From assembly GCA_022843955.1 (NCBI GenBank), contig JALHMQ010000005.1, positions 62,001 to 126,000 on the forward strand: a DNA stretch of 64,000 nt, written 5' to 3'. Under the pieces are notes generated by a model. The model was not told the origin of the DNA and ran no database searches. It saw nothing but the letters and a program-made list of their open reading frames with translations. How positions within the stretch are numbered: the stretch's first letter is position 1; every line of letters begins with the position of its first letter. The DNA comes from Burkholderiaceae bacterium (lineage in GTDB: Bacteria > Pseudomonadota > Gammaproteobacteria > Burkholderiales > Burkholderiaceae_F). The position numbers were made by a program, and so were the translations under genes. Shown here piece after piece: positions 1 through 7,731 of this stretch.

Positions 1-789
1 AGCCCCTCGCCGGCGCGTCTCCCTGCTCGCTCCGGCGCGCGCTGGCCGACAGAACAGCAACCTGCCTGCGCCCAACACGCTCAACGCCTCCCGCAGATTC
101 GGGGCAGCTCTCGTCTTGCTCATTACCTGCACGTGCTCGACCAGCGCCGATCTCACGCGCTCGTTTGAGAGGTAGTACGTCTTCGAGCGGCCGCTCCGCT
201 CGATGACGACCTGATCGCGCAGCGCGCCTCGCTCGTCGACCACGTCGGCCACCGTCAGCCTGGCCAAATCCACCCACCACATGCCCGTGCCAAAGATGAG
301 CGATATCACCGCGACGGCCAGCTCGCGGTCGTCGACCGACCGCGCAGCAGCGAGCATCCCTTCAGCGATGTCCCCGCTTTCCTCAGACCATCCGCTGCGC
401 GTTCTCGCGACGAACAGTGCTGCGCCTGACTGCAGCGCTGCCTCGACCTTCTTCACCTGGGCAGCGCAGGTCACCCTGTCTTCCAACGCTCTCTTGATTG
501 GCCCGTCGATCCGACGTGGCTCGTCGTCCCTTGACGCTGACGCCGTCAGCACCGCCTTAACGCCTTCCGTCACCGACATCGTGCAGCGATCGGTTGTCTT
601 CGCGACTGCTTCAATACTGGATCCCGCCAACAGCGACTTGGCCGCCGCGACGCCCATCAGAAGCTTCTTCCGTCCAGCTGCGCTTCGCACCGGCACGAGC
701 TCCACCGTCTTGCTCGCACTTCGCTCCGACATGCCGCATCGCTCGGCGGTCTCGATCTCGCTTAGGTCCATAGTGGCGTTGTTGTCCAT
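1..789 (-). CDS. Tyrosine recombinase-like protein, C-terminus beyond the window edge
   Basis: The reading frame is open from an ATG at 787-789 down to base 1 (263 codons, no stop). The last 100 or so residues look like the core of a phage integrase: a helix, then 'DLARLTVADVVDERG', then a basic strand 'RDQVVIERSGRSKTYYLS' and 'ERVRSALVEHV'. This is the pattern around catalytic Arg I of tyrosine recombinases. At the place of the usual TG-L-R the protein reads 'GTGMWW', so the catalytic Arg seems to be Trp. The HxxR and Tyr motifs would lie outside the window. The N-terminal part is of unknown function. It could be an inactive or accessory recombinase of a mobile island. The frame is certain; the family is fairly likely. 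Confidence 0.6.
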   Translation of the reverse strand, partial: MDNNATMDLSEIETAERCGMSERSASKTVELVPVRSAAGRKKLLMGVAAAKSLLAGSSIEAVAKTTDRCTMSVTEGVKAVLTASASRDDEPRRIDGPIKRALEDRVTCAAQVKKVEAALQSGAALFVARTRSGWSEESGDIAEGMLAAARSVDDRELAVAVISLIFGTGMWWVDLARLTVADVVDERGALRDQVVIERSGRSKTYYLSNERVRSALVEHVQVMSKTRAAPNLREALSVLGAGRLLFCRPARAGASRETRRRGA

Positions 790-936
790 CGTGTGCGCAG
801 CATTTGAATCTCGCCGCCGCTCGCACGCAACGCTCACTCACCACGCAATCCACGAGGCTTTCTGCTCTGGCCCGACCCTCTCGGCGCGATGCTCGCCGCA
901 GTCGCCATGCTGCGCCATCAGTCGCCCCGTACCGCG

Positions 937-1482
937 CTACGCGCGCGCGCGCCTCAGGGCTTCTTGCTGAGCCTCGTCAGACAGATCCCACCACCACAAG
1001 GGAAACTCGTCGACGCGTGCATCCTGGCTCGTCGCCACCGCGCGCAGCTGGTCCAAGCGCTCGTCCGTCAGTGACAGCACTTCCTTCTCTATTCGCGCTC
1101 GCCTCATCCGCTCTTGGTCTCGCTCCTCGGCCTCCGCCGCTTGCAGCCGCTCCAGTTCCCAGCGTTGCTTCACTGACCAGCGAGCCGCCGCGGCCGCTTC
1201 GCACAGCTCGACGTAGCCACTGAACTCCGCGAAAAGCGCCTTTCCGATCCTGCGCAACTCTTCGTCCTCACCACGCTCTGCATAGGCCGCGATCGCTTGA
1301 AGTGCGAGCCGCTTGCCGGTTCCGTCCATGCCGCTCAGCACGTCCGCCAGATCTACCGGATGCCTTTCACCGTTCCACAGGGACAGGAGCAGCTTGGCCA
1401 TTCGGCTGCCTCCGCCTGTGTCAGAGCCCCCTCGCCTAAGCCACTCGTACGCTAGACCGTAAGCTGTCGTTAAGTTGTCCAA
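937..1482 (-). CDS. DUF7673-like protein, paralogue of the gene at 60690
   Basis: A 181-aa protein starting at a TTG (1480-1482) with a TAG stop at 937-939. The first 75 residues carry 'DTGGGSRMAKLLLSLWNG' followed by a short alpha-helical domain, the pattern I associate with the DUF7673 family of mobile-element proteins. The same block (DTGGGSTMARLLLCLYNG) recurs in the gene at 60690. The rest is charged and probably a coiled coil (ELERLQAAEAEERDQERMRRAR) ending in 'WWWDLSDEAQQEALRRARA'. The TTG start is chosen because it aligns with the N-terminus of the paralogue; the next Met falls inside the conserved block. It lies 147 bases upstream of the recombinase-like gene, same strand. Its role is unknown. 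Confidence 0.75.
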   Translation of the reverse strand: MDNLTTAYGLAYEWLRRGGSDTGGGSRMAKLLLSLWNGERHPVDLADVLSGMDGTGKRLALQAIAAYAERGEDEELRRIGKALFAEFSGYVELCEAAAAARWSVKQRWELERLQAAEAEERDQERMRRARIEKEVLSLTDERLDQLRAVATSQDARVDEFPLWWWDLSDEAQQEALRRARA

Positions 1483-1600
1483 GCTAGATCCCCATACTTT
1501 GTTGATGTTCGTCGACCTGTTGCATTCATTCCCTGACGAGTCTACGAGCTTGCTGTCACACGCCTAGAATCGCAGATGATCTCAACCACGCCAGCTGCCG

Positions 1601-2632
1601 ATGACGTCGAATCCCGCTCGTTCTCCAGGCGATGTGCAAATCTCCCCGGCCGAGCGCCTGGCCGTCATTGCTCAAGACCTCAGGCGGCACCTGACCTCCC
1701 CTTCGGTTGACTCCCTCGTTTCCGTTGCGGCGGCACACAACGAAGTCAGGAATATGCCGTCGTCGGCAGCGGTCGTCTCCTGCCTGCTCGACGTCGCACA
1801 GTACTTCTACGTTTCCGGTCAAGCCGTCCTTGGCCTCGAGCCCGCGGCAAGCGCGGTCGCGGCCGCTCGCAGCCTTGGCGACCCAGCTACCCTTCGCCGC
1901 GCGCTTACGTTCCAGGCTGCGTTACTTCCTGACACCGGCAACATTCCCGCCGCAATCGAGTCTTGCGCGGAAGCTATCGACTTGGCGGTGAGAACCGGCG
2001 ATGTCGTCGGCGAAGGCGCGACATGGAACAACCTCGGCGTTGCGTTTCTCTACTCTGCGCAGTCCGCGGATTGCGTCGCGTGCTTCCAGCGATGCATGAA
2101 ACTGTCTGAGACGGAGCCCGGGCTCAAACCATTGCGCGCCGACGCGCTTTCCAACCTTGCTCTTGCTGCTCTCCATACCGAGGACTTCCAGCAAGGTCTT
2201 CGCTGGATCGAGGCAGGCATTGAGGAGGCAGGCGCACCCGACTCAGCCAACAAGTTGCTCTCCCTCGTCTGCTCGGAGGCGCACTACTCACGCCTACTGT
2301 TGGAAGTCAATGATCTTCAGCGCGCAAAGCAGCGATGCGCCCTTGCCAGGCGCTACGCGAAGGAATGCTGCTCCCTACGCGCAGACCTCGTCGCTTCGAT
2401 CGCTGAAGGCATGTTTGAGGTCTACGCGGGCAATGTCGACAGCGGCATCGCGCTGCTTCAGTCTGCCCTTGAAACCGTGGTTGCTCAGAACAAAGTTGCC
2501 AACTGGCACCGAGAGCTGGAGCGGCTCTCGCGAGCGATCATCACCCGACGCCCCAACGACAAAGTTGCCAAATGGCCGTCTGCAAGCACTAGTTTACTGA
2601 TGGTTTCTACAACAAAGATGCTAAACGGGTAG
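1601..2632 (+). CDS. Tetratricopeptide-repeat protein, possibly truncated
   Basis: A 343-aa soluble protein made mostly of helical TPR-like repeats: 'RALTFQAALLPDTGNIPAAIE', 'ATWNNLGVAFLYSAQSADCV', 'ADALSNLALAALHTEDFQQG' and more. There is no signal peptide. The repeat style resembles the sensor half of TPR-HD-GYP proteins, but no HD-GYP domain follows. The C-terminal 25 residues ('WPSASTSLLMVSTTKMLNG') do not look like TPR and may be read-through after a truncation. An 18-base direct repeat with one mismatch (2490-2507 and 2559-2576) sits just before that tail, which could mark a rearrangement. An HD-GYP tail without its front half occurs at 55281. Ligand and role are unknown. Confidence 0.7.
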   Translation: MTSNPARSPGDVQISPAERLAVIAQDLRRHLTSPSVDSLVSVAAAHNEVRNMPSSAAVVSCLLDVAQYFYVSGQAVLGLEPAASAVAAARSLGDPATLRRALTFQAALLPDTGNIPAAIESCAEAIDLAVRTGDVVGEGATWNNLGVAFLYSAQSADCVACFQRCMKLSETEPGLKPLRADALSNLALAALHTEDFQQGLRWIEAGIEEAGAPDSANKLLSLVCSEAHYSRLLLEVNDLQRAKQRCALARRYAKECCSLRADLVASIAEGMFEVYAGNVDSGIALLQSALETVVAQNKVANWHRELERLSRAIITRRPNDKVAKWPSASTSLLMVSTTKMLNG

Positions 2633-2652
2633 GCACCTAGCACGCCTGCGAA

Positions 2653-2686
2653 GTGAAGGCGTGGCTGATCACTGCCACCACTTCAC
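2653..2686. terminator. Hairpin between convergent genes
   Basis: Two 12-base arms (2653-2664 and 2675-2686, 10 of 12 positions paired) flank a 10-base loop. It lies 20 bases after the TPR stop and about 190 bases beyond the end of the convergent PIN gene. There is no T-tract, so a terminator role is only likely from position. Confidence 0.3.
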
Positions 2687-2876
2687 TGACGGCCATTCAA
2701 ATGCCAAACAGCCGACGTTCTGGACGCGAGGAATCGACGCGTTGTGCCATTCGAACCGGAGCTGCGAAGGTCAGCTATGCAGCGGGAGCCGCCGTTCCGT
2801 TCACTATCACTCGCTCGAGCGACCGGTCCTACCGCATAGGCGAATTTGAGTCAGTATGTTCGAAGGTCCGTAAAGC

Positions 2877-3371
2877 TCAGGTTAGCGACCAGCCTTGCAG
2901 CCGAACTCGGACCTCGCCGTGAGGCAGACGACTGCGCGGGTGATTTGCGATGCGCGTCAAGCCTTCGTGCAGCAGCGTGGTGCCGACCTCTCCTGACGAC
3001 TCCATTTGATCGAGTATCCACAGCAAGCCATAAACCGTGCACTGCCTTGATTGAGCCTCCGTGCGGAGCAACTTGTCGCCGGTCACGAGCGCGTGATCCG
3101 GTCGCCGAGCGCAACTCAGTGCGAAGCAGTCAGGGAGTGACAGGCCGGGCTGCTCCTTGCGCAGTTGCTGCGCGAAGGCCACCTCGTCCGGGACGAGTGC
3201 GACGACGCCCAGGCCAAGGCGCCGAAGCAACGGCCCGTTGTCCGCCTCCAACTCACGTGCGTACAACAGATCGGGCACCACCATCGTCAGGCCGCAAGAA
3301 AACGCGGGCTGCAGGAGCCCACCGCGCTCCAGGTCGATCAGGACGGAAGTGTCCGAGACCAGGATGATCAT
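2877..3371 (-). CDS. PIN-domain protein (VapC-like)
   Basis: A 164-aa protein starting at ATG 3369-3371, 6 bases after the stop of the ImmA/IrrE gene, so in one operon with it. It begins 'ILVSDTSVLIDLERGG', the first PIN acidic motif (D-T-S). Later acidic positions are in 'LYARELEADN', 'SLPDCFALSCA' and 'ALVTGDKLLR'; the D-K/R after 'VTGD' is typical of PIN RNases. The family cleaves RNA with Mg2+ and usually works as the toxin of a pair. Coupling of an XRE-metallopeptidase with a PIN-like protein is a known gene pair (COG2856 type). Here the pair sits divergently beside a CBASS operon. RNase activity is inferred. Confidence 0.85.
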   Translation of the reverse strand: MIILVSDTSVLIDLERGGLLQPAFSCGLTMVVPDLLYARELEADNGPLLRRLGLGVVALVPDEVAFAQQLRKEQPGLSLPDCFALSCARRPDHALVTGDKLLRTEAQSRQCTVYGLLWILDQMESSGEVGTTLLHEGLTRIANHPRSRLPHGEVRVRLQGWSLT

Positions 3372-3377
3372 GACCGT

Positions 3378-4445
3378 TCAGGCAGCCTGCCCCATCAGTT
3401 TGCGATCCAGCTCGCGAACGCTGATGTTCAGCAGTTCTGCAGCGCGGGCCTCGGAAATCGCTCCCTCGGCAACCGCGCGCAGACAAAGCCGTTCCATGCG
3501 CTGCGGCACTTCGGCCGGCAGAAGGCCAGGCTCGGTGGAGGCCTGGCTATTCCAGCCCAAGCTTTTGATCTGACCCCATAGCCGCCCATACGCTGCCTTC
3601 GTGAGGATGCCGATCTGCGCACAGCGCACCACCAGCGAAGCGATGCTGACCTTGAAGATCTTCTTCAGCTCCGCCAGTTCGCCGATGGATATCGACGTAC
3701 GGTGTGGCCCCAGCAGCCGCAGGACCATGCTTCTAGCCATCAGGAACGCGCCTGCAAATCGATCAGCTGCCTTCTCCTGTTCCACATCGCTCAGCCCGCT
3801 GAAGCGCAGGACCAGGTGCGCCAGTTCATGGGCCAACGTGAATCGCTGACGCTCACCGTTGTGTCCCTGGTTCACGACGATCACCGGAACGTCTTTGCGT
3901 TTCGGGCGCTGCACGAAAGCCTTGGAGCCGGACACGTTCTCCGGTAAGTCTAGGGCGATCACCTTCACCCCTTTGTCTTCCAGCAACTCGGCGACGGAGG
4001 GAATCGGATCGATGCCCAGCTTCCAATGTTGTCGCAGGGCATCGGCGGCCTGCTCAGCGTCCTCGATGCGACTGATGTCGAAAGCCTTGCTGGCCGGCGC
4101 ATCCCATGGCTGTTCGACTCCAGGCAGCAGCTCTTCGAGCTCCAGGTAGCGCTCGACCTGGTCGAGCACCGACGCTTCCACGGCTCGCTCTTCCTTGGCG
4201 CCGGCGTGCGGCGCCTTACGGAAGTCCACGCCCGCGAGCTCGATCTCGCGCTCGCTGAGCAGGTACTCGGGCGAGACCTTGAGCGCCTTGGCCAGTGCCA
4301 GCAGGATCGTGGAGCTCGGCATCATCTCGTCGCGCTCGTACTTGCCAATGGCTTGCGCTGAGACCTGTCCTTGGATGGCGGCTTCCAGTTCGCGCAGGGA
4401 CAAGCCGAAGGATTCTCGCGCCCTCTTGAGTCGGTTACCGATCAT
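3378..4445 (-). CDS. XRE-family HTH protein with ImmA/IrrE metallopeptidase domain
   Basis: A 355-aa protein. The start is ATG 4443-4445, because the helix-turn-helix begins at once (GNRLKRARESFGLSLRELE, then 'QAIGKYERDEMMPS', residues 1-60). The central part carries the zinc peptidase motif 'LAHELAHLVLRF' (HExxH), followed by 'EKAADRFAGAFLMA', as in ImmA/IrrE (COG2856). A C-terminal helical region with 'AARAAELLNISVRELDRKL'-like sequence may be a second small HTH. Known relatives either repress genes and cleave themselves or partners on damage, or act as antitoxin to the downstream protein. CBASS loci can be controlled by HTH-plus-metalloprotease pairs (CapH/CapP); here both activities are in one chain. 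It is divergent from the CBASS operon with 94 bases between starts. Confidence 0.9.
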   Translation of the reverse strand: MIGNRLKRARESFGLSLRELEAAIQGQVSAQAIGKYERDEMMPSSTILLALAKALKVSPEYLLSEREIELAGVDFRKAPHAGAKEERAVEASVLDQVERYLELEELLPGVEQPWDAPASKAFDISRIEDAEQAADALRQHWKLGIDPIPSVAELLEDKGVKVIALDLPENVSGSKAFVQRPKRKDVPVIVVNQGHNGERQRFTLAHELAHLVLRFSGLSDVEQEKAADRFAGAFLMARSMVLRLLGPHRTSISIGELAELKKIFKVSIASLVVRCAQIGILTKAAYGRLWGQIKSLGWNSQASTEPGLLPAEVPQRMERLCLRAVAEGAISEARAAELLNISVRELDRKLMGQAA

Positions 4446-4539
4446 AGTGCTCTCCGCGTCGTTGTGGTTTACAGATTGACTTTTTGCATTGTCGTTTGTA
4501 AACTCCGTTCCGTCAACTTCGGCGAACAGGAAGTTCGTG
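4446..4539. promoter_or_regulatory. Divergent promoter region with inverted-repeat operator
   Basis: The spacer between the XRE-ImmA/IrrE start and the DUF2188 start is AT-rich relative to its surroundings. It holds a perfect inverted repeat GTTTACA (4467-4473) and TGTAAAC (4497-4503); outer bases GAC/GTC also pair in part. The repeat is centred between the two start codons, as expected for an XRE autoregulatory operator that could also control the CBASS operon. A ribosome site AGGAAG (4529-4534) precedes the DUF2188 ATG. Confidence 0.5.
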
Positions 4540-4773
4540 ATGGCCAACCGGAACAACGTTCATATCGTTCAGCGCGACAATGGCTGGGGCACGCTGCGCG
4601 AAGGTGCGCAGCGAGCGACCCAGGTGTTCGACACACAGGCGCTAGCCATCCAAGCCGGGCGGCAGATGGCGCGCCATGGCAAGGGCGAACTCCTGGTCCA
4701 CGGTGAGGACGGCCGCATCCGGGCTCGCGACTCCTACGGCAATGATCCCTTCCCGCCGAGAGATCGCAAATGA
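4540..4773 (+). CDS. DUF2188-family small protein
   Basis: A 77-aa protein that I recognise as DUF2188 from 'MANRNNVHIVQRDNGWGTLR' and the C-terminal 'HGEDGRIRARDSYGNDPFPP'. ATG 4540 is chosen over an upstream in-frame ATG at 4489 because the family always begins near this Met and an AGGAAG site is correctly spaced. The family is common, small and of unknown function. It is the first gene of the CBASS operon and overlaps the next small ORF by 4 bases (ATGA). DUF2188 genes are not a standard CBASS component, so a link to the defence system is inferred from position only. Confidence 0.88.
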   Translation: MANRNNVHIVQRDNGWGTLREGAQRATQVFDTQALAIQAGRQMARHGKGELLVHGEDGRIRARDSYGNDPFPPRDRK

Positions 4774-4901
4774 TCAAGGTCGACATAAAGATCCCGAGCA
4801 CGGCCGACTCACTGCGGGCGGCGATGGCGGAAGTCGAAATGCGGATCAACGGAGAAGCGCGGGAGCCGGCGGCGCGCACGTTGGTACCGCCTCCAGCCTG
4901 A
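4770..4901 (+). CDS. 43-aa hypothetical protein, coupled to the DUF2188 gene
   Basis: An ATG at 4770-4772 overlaps the DUF2188 stop as ATGA; the frame runs to TGA 4899-4901 and reads 'MIKVDIKIPSTADSLRAAMA...' with a helical middle and a Pro-rich end. The stop-start overlap matches the other junctions in this operon, which argues for real translation. No homologue is recognised. It may simply couple translation toward the downstream ATPase, whose start is 50 bases on. Confidence 0.45.
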   Translation: MIKVDIKIPSTADSLRAAMAEVEMRINGEAREPAARTLVPPPA

Positions 4902-4951
4902 CCTGTGGGCCTGCGCCCCCCAAAGAAAAGCACAACGAGAGAGCCGAAGCC

Positions 4952-5851
4952 ATGTCAGCGCGCGGAGAACTCCCCAAAGGACTTCATCGGATCGTCCAGC
5001 TTCCGTCGCCGGAGCTCGGTGAGCTGTGGGACTCCATCGTGTTGGACCAAGCCATCAAGGACCAGCTGATCGGCCAAGCCATCATCAACTTCACGGTCCG
5101 TCAGTCGGTCTCGCGAAGCGTGCTACCGCTGCACGGAACCATCCTGCTGGTTGGGGAGCCGGGGACGGGCAAGACCTCCCTGGCTCGTGGCCTGGCACAC
5201 AAGACCGCAGAGTGTTTCTCCGGCGCCTCTTTCCGCCTTCTGGAGGTGGACCCGCACGCGCTGGGTAGCGCAATGATGGGCAAGACGCAGAAGGCGGTCT
5301 CGGACCTTTTCGGGCAGACCATTGCCGAATCCGCACTGACAGGGCCGACCATCGTGCTGCTCGACGAGGTCGAGACGTTGGCGGCTGATCGCAGCAAGCT
5401 CAGCCTGAGCGCTAACCCGGTAGACGTCCATCGAGCCACAGACGCCGTACTGGTGCAGCTGGACCTGCTGGCCGAGACACACAAGAACCTGCTGTTCATC
5501 GCGACCTCCAACTTCCCGCAGGCCGTCGACGAGGCGTTCACGTCGCGATGTGACCTAGTTCTGGAGATACCGCCTCCCAATCTGAAGGCGTGCGAGCAGA
5601 TTTTGACGCTGTGCCTCCAGGGCATGGGCAAGCAGTTCGCCGCCATGGCGACGCTGCCGCGGACTGCGGGGTTCGATGCAGTCGCGAATGAAGTGCACGG
5701 CCTGGACGGACGCGCGATCCGCAAGGTTGTGGCCAGCGCGCTGACCCTTCGCAAGCAGGTCGCGATGAACCCCAACGAGCTGAGCATGGCCGATCTGACG
5801 AAGGCGGCCAAGGCAGCAAAGGCTGTGCGCGCGAAAGGGACCAAGCGATGA
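4952..5851 (+). CDS. cap6: TRIP13/Pch2-like AAA+ ATPase of CBASS (Cap6)
   Basis: A 299-aa AAA+ ATPase. Walker A is 'GEPGTGKTS' (68-76), Walker B 'TIVLLDEVETL' (133-143), sensor I 'ATSN' (184-187) and an Arg finger 'TSRC' follow. In type III CBASS this enzyme, the bacterial relative of TRIP13/Pch2, pulls the closed HORMA protein off its peptide and off the CD-NTase and so switches signalling off. ATG 4952 starts the first residues that fit the family; an in-frame ATG at 4676 would overlap the DUF2188 gene and encode unrelated sequence. The stop overlaps the next start (ATGA). Two HORMA-type genes follow directly, which supports the assignment. Confidence 0.93.
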   Translation: MSARGELPKGLHRIVQLPSPELGELWDSIVLDQAIKDQLIGQAIINFTVRQSVSRSVLPLHGTILLVGEPGTGKTSLARGLAHKTAECFSGASFRLLEVDPHALGSAMMGKTQKAVSDLFGQTIAESALTGPTIVLLDEVETLAADRSKLSLSANPVDVHRATDAVLVQLDLLAETHKNLLFIATSNFPQAVDEAFTSRCDLVLEIPPPNLKACEQILTLCLQGMGKQFAAMATLPRTAGFDAVANEVHGLDGRAIRKVVASALTLRKQVAMNPNELSMADLTKAAKAAKAVRAKGTKR

Positions 5852-6324
5852 GCACTGTCGTGAGTCGCGTGGTCCGCAGTTCGCCACATCGCAGCACAAG
5901 CGACACGTGGGTTGTCATCGTCGACCTGCTGACACAGGGCAACGACAGTGCGGCCCGCAACGAGTTGCTGTCGGTGTCCGGTGTCGCCAGCTCGGTAATC
6001 GCCGAACAGGCCATGAAAGATGCCGCCATCGTCGCAACCTCCGAAGGCCCGCGCACACGCGTCTACTGCCTTTACGACGAAGAGGCCATCGAAGGCGGCG
6101 ATGCCAAGGAGGACGCACTTGGGTACGACGCCCTCAAGGGGCAGTGGGCCATCTCCCTGCCATGCCCAAAGGATGATCTGGACTGGGTGCAGCGCGCACT
6201 CAAGACCAAGAGCAGTCGCATCACAGCCCGCGACATGGCTCAGAAGCTGGGTGAGGAGGAGGTCACCAAGGCCACCTCCCCGGGCGGGTTGATACTGAAC
6301 GTTGACCAGTTCTTGAAGTCATGA
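5848..6324 (+). CDS. cap8: Second HORMA-like CBASS protein (Cap8-like)
   Basis: A 158-aa protein starting with an ATGA overlap after the ATPase and ending with another into Cap7. It has '[20 protein letters not shown]' near the start, a central acidic stretch, and '[20 protein letters not shown]' followed by a C-terminal tail '[16 protein letters not shown]'. In two-HORMA CBASS operons a small protein of this size next to Cap7 is the second HORMA (Cap8). The assignment is from position, length and general look; I see no decisive motif. If it is Cap8, its tail could be the closure-peptide region. Confidence 0.65.
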   Translation: MSTVVSRVVRSSPHRSTSDTWVVIVDLLTQGNDSAARNELLSVSGVASSVIAEQAMKDAAIVATSEGPRTRVYCLYDEEAIEGGDAKEDALGYDALKGQWAISLPCPKDDLDWVQRALKTKSSRITARDMAQKLGEEEVTKATSPGGLILNVDQFLKS

Positions 6325-6824
6325 GCGCCGTTGCCGTCTATTCGTACACCCAGTCGGTCACCTACGTCGCCGACAACATCCTCAAGAGCCTGAAGGACAT
6401 CATCCGGCTCAGTGGCCTCGACCCCGCGAAGCTCGTCGGCGACTGGGAAGTACTGCTGCGCGGCATCAGCTCCTGGATTGAGTCCAAGCACCTGGATACT
6501 GTGACGCTCGAGATCTACAACCCCAAGACTGATGCGCTGGTCACGAGGTGGGATGTGTCGATCTCGTACTCCTGGGATATCTCGGCCGGAACGTTCTGGA
6601 CGGACACCGACCAGCTCCGATATGCCATCAAGAAAGCCGGGCTGGTGCCGTCGGAGGCGTCCTATCGGGTGGTCGTCTCCTACAACAAGTCCGGGCGCCC
6701 CAGTGTCTCCGGCTGGAGTTCTTGCAGTCTGCGCTCCACCGACCGCATGGTGCGCCAGAGCCTGGGGACAACCGTCGAACACTACGGCTTGGGCGCCAAC
6801 GCCGCGTACTGGAGGAATGCCTGA
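6321..6824 (+). CDS. cap7: Bacterial HORMA-domain protein (Cap7)
   Basis: A 167-aa single-domain protein closely matching the bacterial HORMA family of CBASS: '[20 protein letters not shown]' at the N-terminus, '[20 protein letters not shown]', '[19 protein letters not shown]', '[17 protein letters not shown]' and the C-terminal safety-belt region '[20 protein letters not shown]'. In type III CBASS it is thought to close around a peptide from phage or host protein and then switch on the CD-NTase. It starts in an ATGA overlap with the preceding gene and its TGA overlaps the next ATG (TGATG), so the whole set is translationally coupled. Confidence 0.93.
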   Translation: MSAVAVYSYTQSVTYVADNILKSLKDIIRLSGLDPAKLVGDWEVLLRGISSWIESKHLDTVTLEIYNPKTDALVTRWDVSISYSWDISAGTFWTDTDQLRYAIKKAGLVPSEASYRVVVSYNKSGRPSVSGWSSCSLRSTDRMVRQSLGTTVEHYGLGANAAYWRNA

Positions 6825-7723
6825 TGCTCACCATCGATGAAGCGTTCCGGAAGTTCAAGAGCCGGCTGGAGCTCAACGACAAGGAACAGAAGAACGCGAC
6901 GGATCGCCATACCGAGGTGCGCGAGTACATCCGGACGAAGTTCTCCATCGACCGAGACTTTCTGACCGGCTCCTACGCGCGCTACACCAAGACGAAGCCA
7001 TTGAAGGACATCGACATCTTCTTCGTAATGAAGGATTCGGAGAAGCACTACCGAGGCAAGTCGGCCGGTGTCGTGCTCGATGACTACAAGAAGGCTCTGG
7101 TCGACAAATACGGTGAGAAGGCAGTCCGGCGGCAGAGCCGGTCCATCAACGTGGACTTCGGCGTGCAAGTCAAGGAGGAGGACAAGACGGACTACAAGAT
7201 CATGAGCGTCGATGTTGTGCCGGCGTTCACCAGCGGCAACGACTATGAGATTCCGGATGGCGACACCGGGAACTGGATCAAGACAAACCCGGAGAAGCAC
7301 GCCGAGAAGGCTACCCGGGCGCACCAAGCCTACAGCAGCGAGTGGAAAGGCCTGGTGCGCATGGCCAAGTACTGGAACAACAACCCCAAGCATGGCGAGA
7401 AGCCCGTCAAACCGTCCTTCCTCATCGAGGTAATGGCCCTGCAGTGTCTGCACGGCGGGTGGGGTGGTCAATTCGATCGAGAGATGCAGGGGCTCTTTGC
7501 GACCATGGCTGACCGCATCGGCGAGGTGTGGCCGGACCCGGCGGGCTTGGGTCCCCCGATCAGCGACTCGATGGACTCCAAGCGCGTCGCCAAAGCCCAG
7601 CAAGCGCTGAGGCAGGCAAGCGCTCAAATCGACCAGGCCATCCATTTGGTGCGGCTGGGACGCACCGGTGACGCGCTGAAGGCGTGGCGCGAGCTGTTCG
7701 GGCCGATGTTCCCGCTGAGCTGA
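6824..7723 (+). CDS. CBASS CD-NTase 1 (cyclic oligonucleotide synthase, clade C/D-like)
   Basis: A 299-aa nucleotidyltransferase. The active site is complete: '[20 protein letters not shown]' gives the GS motif (49-50) and D62-x-D64, and the third acid is D130 in 'MSVDVVPAF'. The conserved '[10 protein letters not shown]' and '[11 protein letters not shown]' follow, as in CdnC/CdnD enzymes that pair with HORMA and TRIP13. It should make a cyclic di- or trinucleotide messenger from ATP or other NTPs on phage infection. The product cannot be read from sequence. The ATG at 6824 overlaps the cap7 stop by one base. The SAVED effector 8 bases downstream is the expected reader of its product. Confidence 0.93.
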   Translation: MLTIDEAFRKFKSRLELNDKEQKNATDRHTEVREYIRTKFSIDRDFLTGSYARYTKTKPLKDIDIFFVMKDSEKHYRGKSAGVVLDDYKKALVDKYGEKAVRRQSRSINVDFGVQVKEEDKTDYKIMSVDVVPAFTSGNDYEIPDGDTGNWIKTNPEKHAEKATRAHQAYSSEWKGLVRMAKYWNNNPKHGEKPVKPSFLIEVMALQCLHGGWGGQFDREMQGLFATMADRIGEVWPDPAGLGPPISDSMDSKRVAKAQQALRQASAQIDQAIHLVRLGRTGDALKAWRELFGPMFPLS

Positions 7724-7731
7724 GCACACCC

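Noticed and set aside
281-970. Plus-strand open frame of 229 codons
   Set aside because: It lies opposite the recombinase-like frame, is Ser/Ala/Arg-rich without domain pattern, and runs into the DUF7673-like gene.
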